Below, piece after piece: positions 42,326-50,683 of a stretch of 64,000 nucleotides of DNA (position 1 is the first letter of the stretch; every line of letters starts with the position of its first letter). Origin of the DNA: an uncultured Aquimarina sp. (GTDB lineage: Bacteria; Bacteroidota; Bacteroidia; Flavobacteriales; Flavobacteriaceae); NCBI GenBank assembly GCA_947503835.1, contig CANNFM010000011.1:62001-126000 (forward strand). Reading direction: 5' to 3'. The translations under genes were made by a program, and so were the position numbers. The notes under the pieces were generated by a model. The model saw only the letters and a program-made list of their open reading frames with translations, was not told where the DNA came from and searched no databases.

Positions 42326-42827
42326 AAACATACTGCTGGTTGCAGGTCTTTTATGTGTACTTTTTATAGCATATCACTATAGTTTTGCTAAAACATTTGC
42401 TATAAGTGATGAGCTTAATATACTAGAAAACCAAAAAGAACAATACCAGGCTGCACCTATTCAATTGGCGGCACTATCAAAAAAAGAACAGCAGTTAGAT
42501 ATAATTTTAGCAAAGAACAACGTAGAAGGAAGTTCATTACAACACAATCTGCTAAAAACATTAAATACATTATCAGATACAACCAATGTAAAGGTTATTG
42601 CTTTTGAAGAGCCTCATCAATTTATAGATGAAACTACAAAAAAAGGAACAACCACCTATGATTTTAGGTTACAAGGAGACTACAAAGCATTGATAGGAGT
42701 TATCTATACACTAGAACAGAAATATAGCTTTGGTAATATTGTTCAGGTAGATTTTGAGAAAAAGAAAAATTTTAGAACGGGAGCAAGATATTTACAATGT
42801 AGAGTATTGTTGCAACGATTGAATTAA
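42309..42827 (+). CDS. PilO/GspM-like alignment protein
   Basis: A 172-residue bitopic protein: one N-terminal transmembrane helix (about 8-27), a coiled coil (ISDELNILENQKEQYQ), then a ferredoxin-like domain (VKVIAFEEPHQF, TYDFRLQGDYKALIGVIYTLEQ). Size and topology fit PilO/GspM. Assignment rests on topology and on its position after the PilMN-like gene. Confidence 0.75.
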   Translation: MEQRTKNILLVAGLLCVLFIAYHYSFAKTFAISDELNILENQKEQYQAAPIQLAALSKKEQQLDIILAKNNVEGSSLQHNLLKTLNTLSDTTNVKVIAFEEPHQFIDETTKKGTTTYDFRLQGDYKALIGVIYTLEQKYSFGNIVQVDFEKKKNFRTGARYLQCRVLLQRLN

Positions 42828-42849
42828 TATAAATAGAATATAAGATATT

Positions 42850-43584
42850 ATGAAGTATAGAGTATACGGTATAGCACTACTATTAGCATTAGGTTGTATA
42901 GGATGCCATAGTATTAAAGTCAATAAGACCAACATGCATACCTCTACCACAAATCCAATGGCTCTTGGGATTATAGGTTTGCAAAAAAATGATGTACTTA
43001 GCTCAGATTTTAAAGTATCTGCATTACCAGAGTATAAGCAAAAAATAAGGGTAGGAGTAACGGCTGTAAATTTTACAACCACAACTTTTGAAGCGTACCA
43101 AAAAGTTTCTAAAGAAAATAGACAAGGAGTTACCTATGTAGATTCTCTCGAAAACAAACCTCGTTTTGTAACACTCGAATTACTGGATCGTGTCGCCATT
43201 ATAACCGAGCTGCAAAAGGAATATAATGCACAAACGATTTCCTATCTAAAAGGTCAAAAAGCAGCGACTATGGTTACTTCAGTATCGTTGTCATTACCTA
43301 AGGCCGTTATTCAGGAAATTACTAATGCAGAAGTTGTGTTTCTAAATAATGGGGGATACAAACAATATCAATTGTCATTAATAAATGCAGGACAGATATA
43401 TAAAACAATCAACTTTGCCGAGGCCACAATTTTTGGATATGAACTCTCTTATTTCTGTTGGAGTGAGAATGATAGAAAACAAATAACACTATCAAATATT
43501 ATTGATGAAAAATCATCTTGCTCGAAGAATGCTTATCGTGATGCCCAAAGGGCTCTGGAGAAAATGAATTATTTTAAATTATAA
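42850..43584 (+). CDS. Lipoprotein in the type IV filament operon
   Basis: A 244-residue lipoprotein with lipobox CIGC (Cys19). The body shows strands and helices without a recognisable family (RVGVTAVNFTTTTFEAYQKV, YLKGQKAATMVTSVSLSLPKAVIQEI, YGYELSYF-like end). Being within the operon and one base from the next lipoprotein, it is probably a pilotin-like or surface component of this machine. No counterpart in well-studied T2SS or T4P systems is evident. Confidence 0.7.
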   Translation: MKYRVYGIALLLALGCIGCHSIKVNKTNMHTSTTNPMALGIIGLQKNDVLSSDFKVSALPEYKQKIRVGVTAVNFTTTTFEAYQKVSKENRQGVTYVDSLENKPRFVTLELLDRVAIITELQKEYNAQTISYLKGQKAATMVTSVSLSLPKAVIQEITNAEVVFLNNGGYKQYQLSLINAGQIYKTINFAEATIFGYELSYFCWSENDRKQITLSNIIDEKSSCSKNAYRDAQRALEKMNYFKL

Positions 43585-44525
43585 TGATGAAGAAATTACC
43601 GATATATACAACTATAGTCTTGGTGTCTTTTTTTACACTATTTAGTTGTGAAGAAGTCCTTTTTGAAGAAGATCTGACAGATAAAACAATCGCACTTATA
43701 GCTCCGGCTGATAGCACGACTGTGCGAAACAGCTCGATAACATTTAGTTGGGAACCAGTACTATTGGCTACCAATTATCAATTACAAGTGGCTCAACCTG
43801 ATTTTGAAAATGCTTCCCAAGTAGTGTTAGATACCACTGTGACAACAACCAGTTTTACAGCTAGTTTGTTAAAAAATCAATATCAGTGGAGAGTAAGAGC
43901 TCAGAATTCTGGGTCATTTACACCATATACTTCAGCGAGGTTTACTGTTTTAGAAAGCGAAGACTTCTCGTCTAGTGTAGTCGTATTGATATCTCCACAA
44001 AATAATGAAATTACTAGTGATGCTACTGTAGAACTACAATGGCAATCGATAACCGATGCAACCGTGTACCGTGTGCAACTATTGGATGCAACTAATCAGG
44101 TTATTGAAGAAGAAACCACCACCACAACTTCTATTTCGTTTACCTTTCCTGAAGGAGTAACTAAATGGCAGGTACGTGCAGAGAATAATACACAAAGTAC
44201 TTTATATGCTACCAGAACATTAACTTTGGATAGTAATGCACCTAATAAACCCGTAGCTACTGCACCTGCTAATGATGCTACACTAAATGATATTGCAGTA
44301 ACATTTAGTTGGACCAGAGTAGCTGTTGAAGGAACAACAGAGGTTGATAGTATTTATGTGTATAAAGATGTTGCACTTACAGAATTAGTAACCAAAGATC
44401 AAGTAACATCACCAACAGAGATTTCTCTAGAAGCTGCCACTACATACTATTGGTTTCTAAAAGCATTTGATCAAGCGGGTAATGAGAGTGATCCTAGCGA
44501 TGTATCTCGTTTCTCAATAAACTAA
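43584..44525 (+). CDS. Lipoprotein with three FN3-like domains
   Basis: A 313-residue lipoprotein with lipobox LFSC (Cys22) and three fibronectin type III-like repeats, each starting ALIAPADSTTV, VLISPQNNEIT or PVATAPANDATL and containing FSWEPV, LQWQSI or FSWTRV. Such tandem domains give a rod that could bind polysaccharide or act as a substrate or adhesin. Finding one inside a pilus operon, between the PilO-like and PilP-like genes, suggests a dedicated envelope scaffold. The two Met codons at the start are equivalent. Confidence 0.8.
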   Translation: MMKKLPIYTTIVLVSFFTLFSCEEVLFEEDLTDKTIALIAPADSTTVRNSSITFSWEPVLLATNYQLQVAQPDFENASQVVLDTTVTTTSFTASLLKNQYQWRVRAQNSGSFTPYTSARFTVLESEDFSSSVVVLISPQNNEITSDATVELQWQSITDATVYRVQLLDATNQVIEEETTTTTSISFTFPEGVTKWQVRAENNTQSTLYATRTLTLDSNAPNKPVATAPANDATLNDIAVTFSWTRVAVEGTTEVDSIYVYKDVALTELVTKDQVTSPTEISLEAATTYYWFLKAFDQAGNESDPSDVSRFSIN

Positions 44526-44530
44526 GTAAT

Positions 44531-44998
44531 ATGCTAAAGGGAAAAAAAGCATTATATGTCTTATTACCGATAGTTGCGTTTGTTTGGGGTGCAATTATTT
44601 TTCAAGTGGTAGGAGCATTTTCAGATGAAGATCCCGAGACTGCTAAAGCGGCTGAAGTTACTGTGGCTCCTGTTGAGGTAAAAGAACGAGATAAGTTTAG
44701 CATTGGTGTAATAGAAAGAGACCCGTTTTTGGGGACCCCTTATAAACCGAAAAAGAAAGTAATTGTATCTAGACCAAAGGTAAAGAAACCACCTTTGGTA
44801 TGGCCGTCTATTACTTATAAAGGTGTAGTTTCTGGACAAGGTAATGCAAATGCTATTTATTTGATTCAAATCGATGGAGCTGATCAGCTTATGAAAGCTA
44901 GGCAAACTATTTCTGAAGTGACACTAATTAGAGGCGGATCAAGTTCTATACGAGTTAAGTATAAAGGTAAGATCAAAGATTTTAAAATTGTTAATTGA
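44531..44998 (+). CDS. PilP/GspC-like protein
   Basis: A 155-residue bitopic protein: one N-terminal transmembrane helix (about 7-28), a linker, the PilP/GspC signature RDPFLG, a Lys/Pro-rich spacer, and a small beta domain (ITYKGVVSGQGNANAIYLIQIDG, SSIRVKYKGKIKDFKI) like the homology region that contacts the secretin. It would couple the inner-membrane complex to the secretin. It overlaps the next gene by 4 bp. Confidence 0.82.
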   Translation: MLKGKKALYVLLPIVAFVWGAIIFQVVGAFSDEDPETAKAAEVTVAPVEVKERDKFSIGVIERDPFLGTPYKPKKKVIVSRPKVKKPPLVWPSITYKGVVSGQGNANAIYLIQIDGADQLMKARQTISEVTLIRGGSSSIRVKYKGKIKDFKIVN

Positions 44999-46266
44999 AA
45001 GTTTTTTCAAAAATAAAAGCGCAAGCAATGCAATTTGCCATACTGATTTCGGTGTTGGTAGCACTACTGCTAGGTGCTTTTTTGATGCTTACTCATGTAC
45101 AATCTTTTTTTAGGATCAAATCACAAGAGTTGATACAGGCTTTTGAGCAAGCGAATACACTGGTATTTGAGACTCTCGAGAAAACCGCTGTAGTTAGTGA
45201 TACAATTGTTTCTGGATCGGGACCTAAGGTAAGTAAGCAAGCTGCAAATTATCACGGTGCATGGCTAAAGAGATATGCCAGTGTGAGTACACATAATCGA
45301 AAAGCCGAGAGGGTTGCATTTACAGGATCAAAACAATCTGATAGAACTCCTAATCTATACCTGGTTAATACTAATTCTCCACTAGTTGTAGTGGGTAATA
45401 CACGATTAGAAGGTAACAGTTATTTGCCTAAACAAGGAGTAAAAGCAGGTAATATTTCGGGTACATATTATCAAGGTAATAATCTATACTATGGCCGGGT
45501 AATCGAAAGCAAAGAATCATTACCTAAACTAGAACAAGGATGGATAGATTACTTACAGAGGGCTACTAGTGGTTCTTTTATTGATGAAGCTACTTCTATT
45601 TCATTAGAGAAAGAGATCAAAAATTCATACCATAAACCTGTTCAACTTCTATATGATAGCGATCCTATCTTTTTAGAAAATGAAAAAATAACCGGTAATA
45701 TTATTATCCAATCACAAACTAAAATCGTTGTAGGTTCGAGGGCACAATTACAAGATGTAATATTAATTGCGCCTAAGATTATAATACAAGACGGGGTAAA
45801 AGGTAGTTTTCAGAGTATTGCAACCAAAAATATTGAAATAGGAAAAGGATGTTACTTATCATATCCATCGGCAGCAGTGCTTTTAGACCAAAATGTAGTC
45901 TATAATACTACCCAAAACAATCAATTACAGAATGCTAAACCTGATTTTAATATAGGCTCTGGTACTGTAATTGAAGGTGCAATAGTGTATTTAAAGAATA
46001 AAAAATCTCCCGACAACCGTATCAAAACGCATGTAATGATAGCGCCTAAGACAGAAATTGTAGGAGAGGTGTATTGCGAGGGGAATATTGATTTTCAAGG
46101 CACCATACGGGGTTCTATGTATACACGGCAGTGTATTGCAAGACAATCGGGATCTGTATATTTAAATCATATCTATAATGGTAAAGTATTGATGAATCCG
46201 GTTAAAGATTATGCAGGCTTACCTTTCAGGAACTCAAAAAATAGTATAGCGAAATGGTTATACTAA
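44995..46266 (+). CDS. PilX/GspK-like minor pseudopilin with large C-terminal domain
   Basis: A 423-residue protein starting at TTG 44995. The leader MKVFSKIKA is followed by a hydrophobic helix (QAMQFAILISVLVALLLGAF) without Glu5, as in GspK. The large C-terminal region (about 205-400) has beta-helix-like repeats (ITGNIIIQSQTKIVV, LQDVILIAPKIIIQDG, TEIVGEVYCEGNIDFQGTIRGSMY) resembling bactofilin or polymer-forming domains, unlike the all-alpha domain of GspK. It probably sits at the filament tip. Confidence 0.75.
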   Translation: MKVFSKIKAQAMQFAILISVLVALLLGAFLMLTHVQSFFRIKSQELIQAFEQANTLVFETLEKTAVVSDTIVSGSGPKVSKQAANYHGAWLKRYASVSTHNRKAERVAFTGSKQSDRTPNLYLVNTNSPLVVVGNTRLEGNSYLPKQGVKAGNISGTYYQGNNLYYGRVIESKESLPKLEQGWIDYLQRATSGSFIDEATSISLEKEIKNSYHKPVQLLYDSDPIFLENEKITGNIIIQSQTKIVVGSRAQLQDVILIAPKIIIQDGVKGSFQSIATKNIEIGKGCYLSYPSAAVLLDQNVVYNTTQNNQLQNAKPDFNIGSGTVIEGAIVYLKNKKSPDNRIKTHVMIAPKTEIVGEVYCEGNIDFQGTIRGSMYTRQCIARQSGSVYLNHIYNGKVLMNPVKDYAGLPFRNSKNSIAKWLY

Positions 46267-46571
46267 AAAAAATACAAGCCGCTACTCTAATAGAGGTGCT
46301 TACAGCTTCCGTATTAATCATTATTGTATTTATGATTGCCAGTTTGAGCTTTAATAATGTTTTTGCCAATCAAATTAAAAGAGATCAAAGCGCAATAGAG
46401 AATCGAGTTAAAGAATTAGAATATCTTTCGATTCATCGCAGCATAAAATTACCTTATGCCGAAGATTTCGAAGGTTGGGAGATTATGATTACTATAGAAG
46501 GAGATAAAGCTGTTCTTCTCTATGGTAAAGAAGGTGTCGAACTCGAAAAAAAACTATGGATACATGAGTAA
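46254..46571 (+). CDS. Minor pseudopilin (GspI/PilV-like)
   Basis: A 105-residue small pseudopilin with leader MVILKKIQA, cleavage after Ala9, and mature start ATLIEVLTASVLIIIVFMIA with Glu5. A short globular part follows (YAEDFEGWEIMITIEGDKAVLLYG). It overlaps the neighbouring genes on both sides (13 and 8 bp). Confidence 0.82.
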   Translation: MVILKKIQAATLIEVLTASVLIIIVFMIASLSFNNVFANQIKRDQSAIENRVKELEYLSIHRSIKLPYAEDFEGWEIMITIEGDKAVLLYGKEGVELEKKLWIHE

Positions 46572-47028
46572 AGCTTCTCGAAAAATAAAAGCATTTACAC
46601 TTACCGAAATCATGGTGGTTATTGTGATTTCGACAATTGTAGCAGGTCTTGCGTTTACTGTATTGGGGATTGTACAGAGTAATATGCGTAGCATAGGGAA
46701 CAATTATGATCATAAAGCACAAATACAGTCTCTCGAAACAGCATTGACTATTGATTTTAATACATTTTCTGTTGTTACATGGGATCCAAGAGAAAATATA
46801 GTGAAGGTGTCTTCTCCGATAGGAGAACGATTATACCAATTTTATACAGACAGTATTGTGACCGATATAGAGGCATACTCTTTAAAAGTAAAAGATAAAG
46901 TGTTTTATTTTGAAGGAAAATCGGTACATTCAGGAGCCATTGATGCTATAAAATTAACCTTTGATAAAACCAAAGCATCCCAACGTTTGTTTGTATTTAA
47001 ATATAACGACCCAACCATACATTTTTAA
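46564..47028 (+). CDS. Minor pseudopilin (GspJ-like)
   Basis: A 154-residue pseudopilin from ATG 46564: leader MSKASRKIKA, then FTLTEIMVVIVISTIVAG with Glu5. The body matches the GspJ type (IQSLETALTIDFNTFSVVTWD, KVSSPIGERLYQFY). An upstream in-frame ATG (46522) would overlap the previous gene by 50 bp and give an overlong leader, so it is rejected. Confidence 0.82.
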   Translation: MSKASRKIKAFTLTEIMVVIVISTIVAGLAFTVLGIVQSNMRSIGNNYDHKAQIQSLETALTIDFNTFSVVTWDPRENIVKVSSPIGERLYQFYTDSIVTDIEAYSLKVKDKVFYFEGKSVHSGAIDAIKLTFDKTKASQRLFVFKYNDPTIHF

Positions 47029-47031
47029 AGC

Positions 47032-48162
47032 ATGGGAATAAAGATTTCAAACACTAAAAAGCAACATCAAAAGAATACCTCTTTTGATGTCTCTGAGATA
47101 TTAACCAAGGAGATCTCCTTATTTGGAAATGCTTTCTCTGCCAAAAAGAAAGAGCAATGGTATGCAGAGCTTAATATACTTCTAAAATCAGGTATTGATC
47201 TTAGAAGTGGGTTAGAGTTGTTGGCAGAAACTCAAAAAAAAGAAAAGGATCAAAAACTAATGGCATCCATGCTATCGCAATTAGTCGATGGTAGCTCTTT
47301 TTCTGAAATACTCAAGAAGGATTCTAATTTTACAGATTATGAATATTATGCGATAAAGATAGGAGAACAAACAGGTCAATTAGCACAAATTACCATAGAG
47401 CTCAGTGAATTTTATAAACGTAAAAACGAGCTACGAAGAGAGATTATATCATCGCTAACCTATCCGATAATTGTAATGTGTACTGCATTGATAGTTATCA
47501 TTTTTATGCTAAAATATGTAGTACCAATGTTTGTTGATATTTTTAAACAAAATAATGTAGAACTTCCAGGCATTACAAAAGGGATTATTAGTTTTTCAGA
47601 TTTTATGAGTAATCATGGTTTGTTATTGTTAATTGCACTATTCATTGGTGTTGTTGGGATCATTTTGGTTTCCAAAAAACAGTGGTATCGTAAAATTTTG
47701 GGTAACCTTCAGCTAAAACTTCCTATACTTGGCAATTATTTCAGGAGAATCTATATGGCTCAATTTACACAGGCAATTTCATTATTAACTTCGGCAAAGG
47801 TTCCTATGGTAGAGAGTATAGATCTGGTAAAAAATATGATAAATTTTTACCCGTTACAAGAAGGATTGACGGAAGCAAAACGTTCTATTTTAACAGGAGG
47901 TACATTGAGTATTGCTTTTAATGAGAGTCCTATTTTTGATAAAAAAATGATCGCAATGGTTCGTGTAGCCGAAGAAACCAATCAAACAGAATTTATCTTT
48001 CAGAAGTTAAATGAACAGTATAATCAACAGGTAAAACATCAATCCCAGATTATTTCTAATGTGCTTAACCCATTGTTAACTATATTTGTGGGGATTATTG
48101 TGGGCGTGATTCTGATAGCGATGTATCTACCGATGTTTAGATTGAGTAGTGTGATAGGGTAA
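47032..48162 (+). CDS. Inner-membrane platform protein (GspF/PilC-like)
   Basis: A 376-residue GspF/PilC protein with two repeated cytoplasmic domains (WYAELNILLKSGIDLRSGLELL and MAQFTQAISLLTSAKVPMVESI) and three transmembrane segments (about 145-168, 190-215, 345-368, the last within LNPLLTIFVGIIVGVILIAMYLPMF). It anchors the ATPase and pilin assembly. As last gene of the operon it is unusually placed, since gspF often follows gspE. Confidence 0.94.
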   Translation: MGIKISNTKKQHQKNTSFDVSEILTKEISLFGNAFSAKKKEQWYAELNILLKSGIDLRSGLELLAETQKKEKDQKLMASMLSQLVDGSSFSEILKKDSNFTDYEYYAIKIGEQTGQLAQITIELSEFYKRKNELRREIISSLTYPIIVMCTALIVIIFMLKYVVPMFVDIFKQNNVELPGITKGIISFSDFMSNHGLLLLIALFIGVVGIILVSKKQWYRKILGNLQLKLPILGNYFRRIYMAQFTQAISLLTSAKVPMVESIDLVKNMINFYPLQEGLTEAKRSILTGGTLSIAFNESPIFDKKMIAMVRVAEETNQTEFIFQKLNEQYNQQVKHQSQIISNVLNPLLTIFVGIIVGVILIAMYLPMFRLSSVIG

Positions 48163-48175
48163 AAAATAGAAAAAC

Positions 48176-48205
48176 TTGTCGTTGTTCTATAAAAAACTAT
48201 ATTTG
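48176..48205 (+). promoter_or_regulatory. Promoter TTG-N19-TATATTTG without a following gene
   Basis: TTG (48176-48178), 19 bp, TATATTTG (48198-48205): a full consensus promoter just after the gspF stop. No coding region follows on this strand; instead there are two hairpins ending in a terminator. Confidence 0.7.
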
Positions 48206-48209
48206 CGAC

Positions 48210-48293
48210 CTCGTTATAATTGCATTTATCATAACGAGACGTAAACATTTTTAAAACGGAGGGAGTGAATAACGAACTCCGTTTTATATTTTT
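48210..48293 (+). ncRNA. Candidate small RNA of about 80 nt
   Basis: Starts about 5-7 nt after a consensus promoter. First hairpin CTCGTTAT (48210-48217) with ATAACGAG (48231-48238); second hairpin AAAACGGAG (48253-48261) with CTCCGTTTT (48277-48285), followed by TATATTTTT. There is no start codon with a meaningful frame. It lies between convergent genes, so it could simply be a terminator region that happens to contain a promoter-like string. The combination of all three parts makes a small RNA the better reading. I cannot match it to a known family. Confidence 0.5.
48253..48293 (+). terminator. Bidirectional terminator between convergent genes
   Basis: Nine-bp stem AAAACGGAG / CTCCGTTTT with a 15-nt loop and T-rich tail; it also serves the minus-strand gene ending at 48303. 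Confidence 0.75.
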
Positions 48294-48302
48294 AACCTCT
48301 AT

Positions 48303-49373
48303 TTACTTAATTACATAGATTAATCTACCATCCATATGGTCGGCTGTACGTCCATAGGCAATTAAAGATGCACCAATCGTCCATCGATTTGCAATACTAT
48401 ACCAAAATGAATATCGCTGGTACATCCAATTTCCTTGGATATTTTTTGGTCGGGTTACATAGATCCCAAATTGCTGTAAGAAATAAAAATCACCTACCGC
48501 GAAATGATGACCAGCAGTAAATGCTGAAGAAAAAGCAGAATCATTGATGACCCGTTGTTGTGCTATTTTAGCATCTGACCAGTCATACCAAAGCTCTGCA
48601 CCAAGATTAAATCCGTTAATACCAGAAAGAGGTTTTAAACCACCTCCCATAGCACCAATTAAAGGGTGATTAGAAGATTCTGCTTCTCGATCAGAAGACC
48701 TTAGACTAGCAAATGACCCAAAATAATACGACCATGAACGGCTGTATTGTTTCAATTCGCTTGGTTTTGGGCGCAATTTGGTATGGTCTATAATTCGATC
48801 TATACCGATAGACAAGGTCGGAAAATTCATTCCTTTGTTTGGTTGTTTTTGCCCTCCGTTAGAAATATGATTATAGTTGGCAGAGAGGTTGATGGCATAT
48901 TTTTCGTTTAGATGGTAGTTGAGGTTAAGAGATAAAGCCAGATAAAAACTGAAATGTGTGCTAAAAAGTAAATTATCGGGATTAGATTCTTCATCAAAAA
49001 TAGTGTCTAAATAGGTCGCGCCAATAGAGCCTCTAAGAGAAAACTTTAAAGGACCTTGATATGTGAAATAAGGTTCAACAAAGTAGATGAGGTTGTAAGA
49101 ACTGCCAAGCACTTGATTGGCATAATTAAAATAAGTAAAAGCAAACCCTGTTCTACCGTAACAAAAGCAGGTTTTCCAAGCTTTGTCACTTGTTCGTAAC
49201 TTACTTATTTCTAACTGAATTCCATAAGGATTAGTTTGTGAAATTGGTTTTAGATCTGGGGTATGGGCTATGATAAAACCATAGTGAGATTTCACACTAT
49301 AAAATCTTGGATTTACCTGTGCATTTATCGTGTATGATAAACAAATTATTAAAAAGCCTATAATTTTTGACAT
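48303..49373 (-). CDS. Acyloxyacyl hydrolase / lipid A deacylase (PagL-like)
   Basis: A 356-residue outer-membrane barrel with a signal peptide (to NAQ, residue 19). The PagL-type active site is seen in YNHISNGG followed by QPNKGMNF, where His and Ser act on the 3-O acyl chain of lipid A. The flavobacterial members are longer than the ~170 residues of PagL, and here a second region of strands follows. It would remodel lipid A in the outer membrane. It lies 76 bp after the slipin gene on the same strand. Confidence 0.8.
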   Translation of the reverse strand: MSKIIGFLIICLSYTINAQVNPRFYSVKSHYGFIIAHTPDLKPISQTNPYGIQLEISKLRTSDKAWKTCFCYGRTGFAFTYFNYANQVLGSSYNLIYFVEPYFTYQGPLKFSLRGSIGATYLDTIFDEESNPDNLLFSTHFSFYLALSLNLNYHLNEKYAINLSANYNHISNGGQKQPNKGMNFPTLSIGIDRIIDHTKLRPKPSELKQYSRSWSYYFGSFASLRSSDREAESSNHPLIGAMGGGLKPLSGINGFNLGAELWYDWSDAKIAQQRVINDSAFSSAFTAGHHFAVGDFYFLQQFGIYVTRPKNIQGNWMYQRYSFWYSIANRWTIGASLIAYGRTADHMDGRLIYVIK

Positions 49374-49449
49374 CCATATAAAGTTACGTTACTCTACACG
49401 ATATTGGAAATTAAGTTGTTTTAAGTTTTATTTTTATAGGATAAAAGGA

Positions 49450-50208
49450 CTATTTTTTCTTCTTTGTTCGTTTTGTATTCGTTGGTAATACTTCTTCCGG
49501 AAACGGGAAGAGTATCGTAGAATTCTTTTCTGCTGCAATATTAGATAAGGTTTGGTAAAGCCTTAATTTTATGGCAGATGGAGATTGATCAATAAGTTTA
49601 CCAGCTTCTAATAATTTACCAGCGGCTTGTTCTTCTGCCAAGGCAAGAATTATTCTAGCTCTACGTGATCGCTCGGCTTCAGCTTGATTAGCCATCATTC
49701 TTTTCATATTCTCGGGGAGTTGAATATCTTTAATTTTTACATCAATAATTTCAATCCCCCATTCTTTGGTTTCTAATTCCACAATATTTTTAATATTCTT
49801 TCCCATTTCTTCTCTTTTAGACAAAATAACATCTAATTCTACCTTACCACAAACGTCTCTCAAAGCGGCTTGCGATAATTGTGAAATGGCGAACTTATAT
49901 TCTTCTACTTCTAATACGGCCTTTTCTGGGTTGTCGATTCTGAAAAAAACAACCCCATCTATACTACAAGGAACATTATCTTCGGTCATAACCTCCTGCG
50001 ATAGAATGTTAATCGTAATTACTCTAATATCGACAGTTTGTATAGTTTCGACTATCGGAATAATCCATCTAAAACCAGGATTTAGTGTTTTTATGTATTT
50101 TCCGAATCTGAATTTTAGAGCTCTTTTATATTCAAATACAATACGTATTCCTGCTAAAAAGAACACTACAATAAAAACACTAATCAATACTTGCGGATTC
50201 ATAATCAA
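49450..50208 (-). CDS. Slipin (SPFH/band 7 protein)
   Basis: A 252-residue protein with an N-terminal transmembrane segment (residues 5-24) and an SPFH domain: EYKRALKFRFGKY, NPGFRWIIPIVETIQTVDIR, ALRDVCGKVELDVILSKREEM, and WGIEIIDVKIKDIQLPENMKRMMANQAEAERSRRARI typical of slipins. The C-terminus ends with a helical AEEQAAGKLLEAGKL and basic tail. Slipins organise membrane microdomains; bacterial ones often pair with NfeD proteases, but no nfeD gene is adjacent here. Confidence 0.93.
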   Translation of the reverse strand: MIMNPQVLISVFIVVFFLAGIRIVFEYKRALKFRFGKYIKTLNPGFRWIIPIVETIQTVDIRVITINILSQEVMTEDNVPCSIDGVVFFRIDNPEKAVLEVEEYKFAISQLSQAALRDVCGKVELDVILSKREEMGKNIKNIVELETKEWGIEIIDVKIKDIQLPENMKRMMANQAEAERSRRARIILALAEEQAAGKLLEAGKLIDQSPSAIKLRLYQTLSNIAAEKNSTILFPFPEEVLPTNTKRTKKKK

Positions 50209-50683
50209 AAGTTGTTAAACGGTTATACATCATGATCCATTTAAATTAGATCATATTAAGGCATAAGAAGTATTGAGATCATAGGTGAAGTGGCTCAATC
50301 TTTTATCAAAATGATAACATTAAAAAAGAAGAAGGGGAGCTCCTATTCTTGTTATTGAAGGTCTTATTAAAGTTACGAAAATTAGAAACGATAACAAAAG
50401 AAGTGTTAAAATGAAATAAAAAGCTTTACCATAGCACTATTGGAGCCTTGTAGTCTATGATATAAGAAGATAACGTATCTGAGATTTATTTGTTGAATTG
50501 AAGTACTATCAAAAAGACCTGAAAAATGTTTAGTTACTATTGGTTTAGCATACTTCCACTGTTGTCGATTGTGAACCAATTACCTTTTTTCACAATTTAA
50601 TTTTTTTATTCTCTCGTTTTCGACTGGCCCATAGACTAAATGAGAGCCAAGATAACTTTAACATTTTTAGGTCTTTTGGTTAA
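50209..50683. other. Intergenic stretch between slipin and GH16 genes
   Basis: The part next to slipin (50209-50507) shows nothing recognisable. The remainder is copy A of the twin element (50508-50679). No gene is seen. Confidence 0.7.
50508..50679 (-). repeat. Twin structured element, copy A (172 bp)
   Basis: Nearly identical to copy B at 53669-53839. The ends form inverted repeats: CAAAAAGACCTGAAAAATGTT (left) and AACATTTTTAGGTCTTTTG (right). Inside, on the minus strand, are complementary pieces such as ATTGTG...CACAAT and CTCTCATTTAG/CGAGAG. It starts 4 bp after the GH16 stop codon when read on the minus strand. Confidence 0.85.

Noticed and set aside
46522..46563. Upstream start for the GspJ-like pseudopilin
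   Set aside because: It overlaps the previous gene by 50 bp and gives an overlong leader; ATG 46564 gives a normal prepilin leader.
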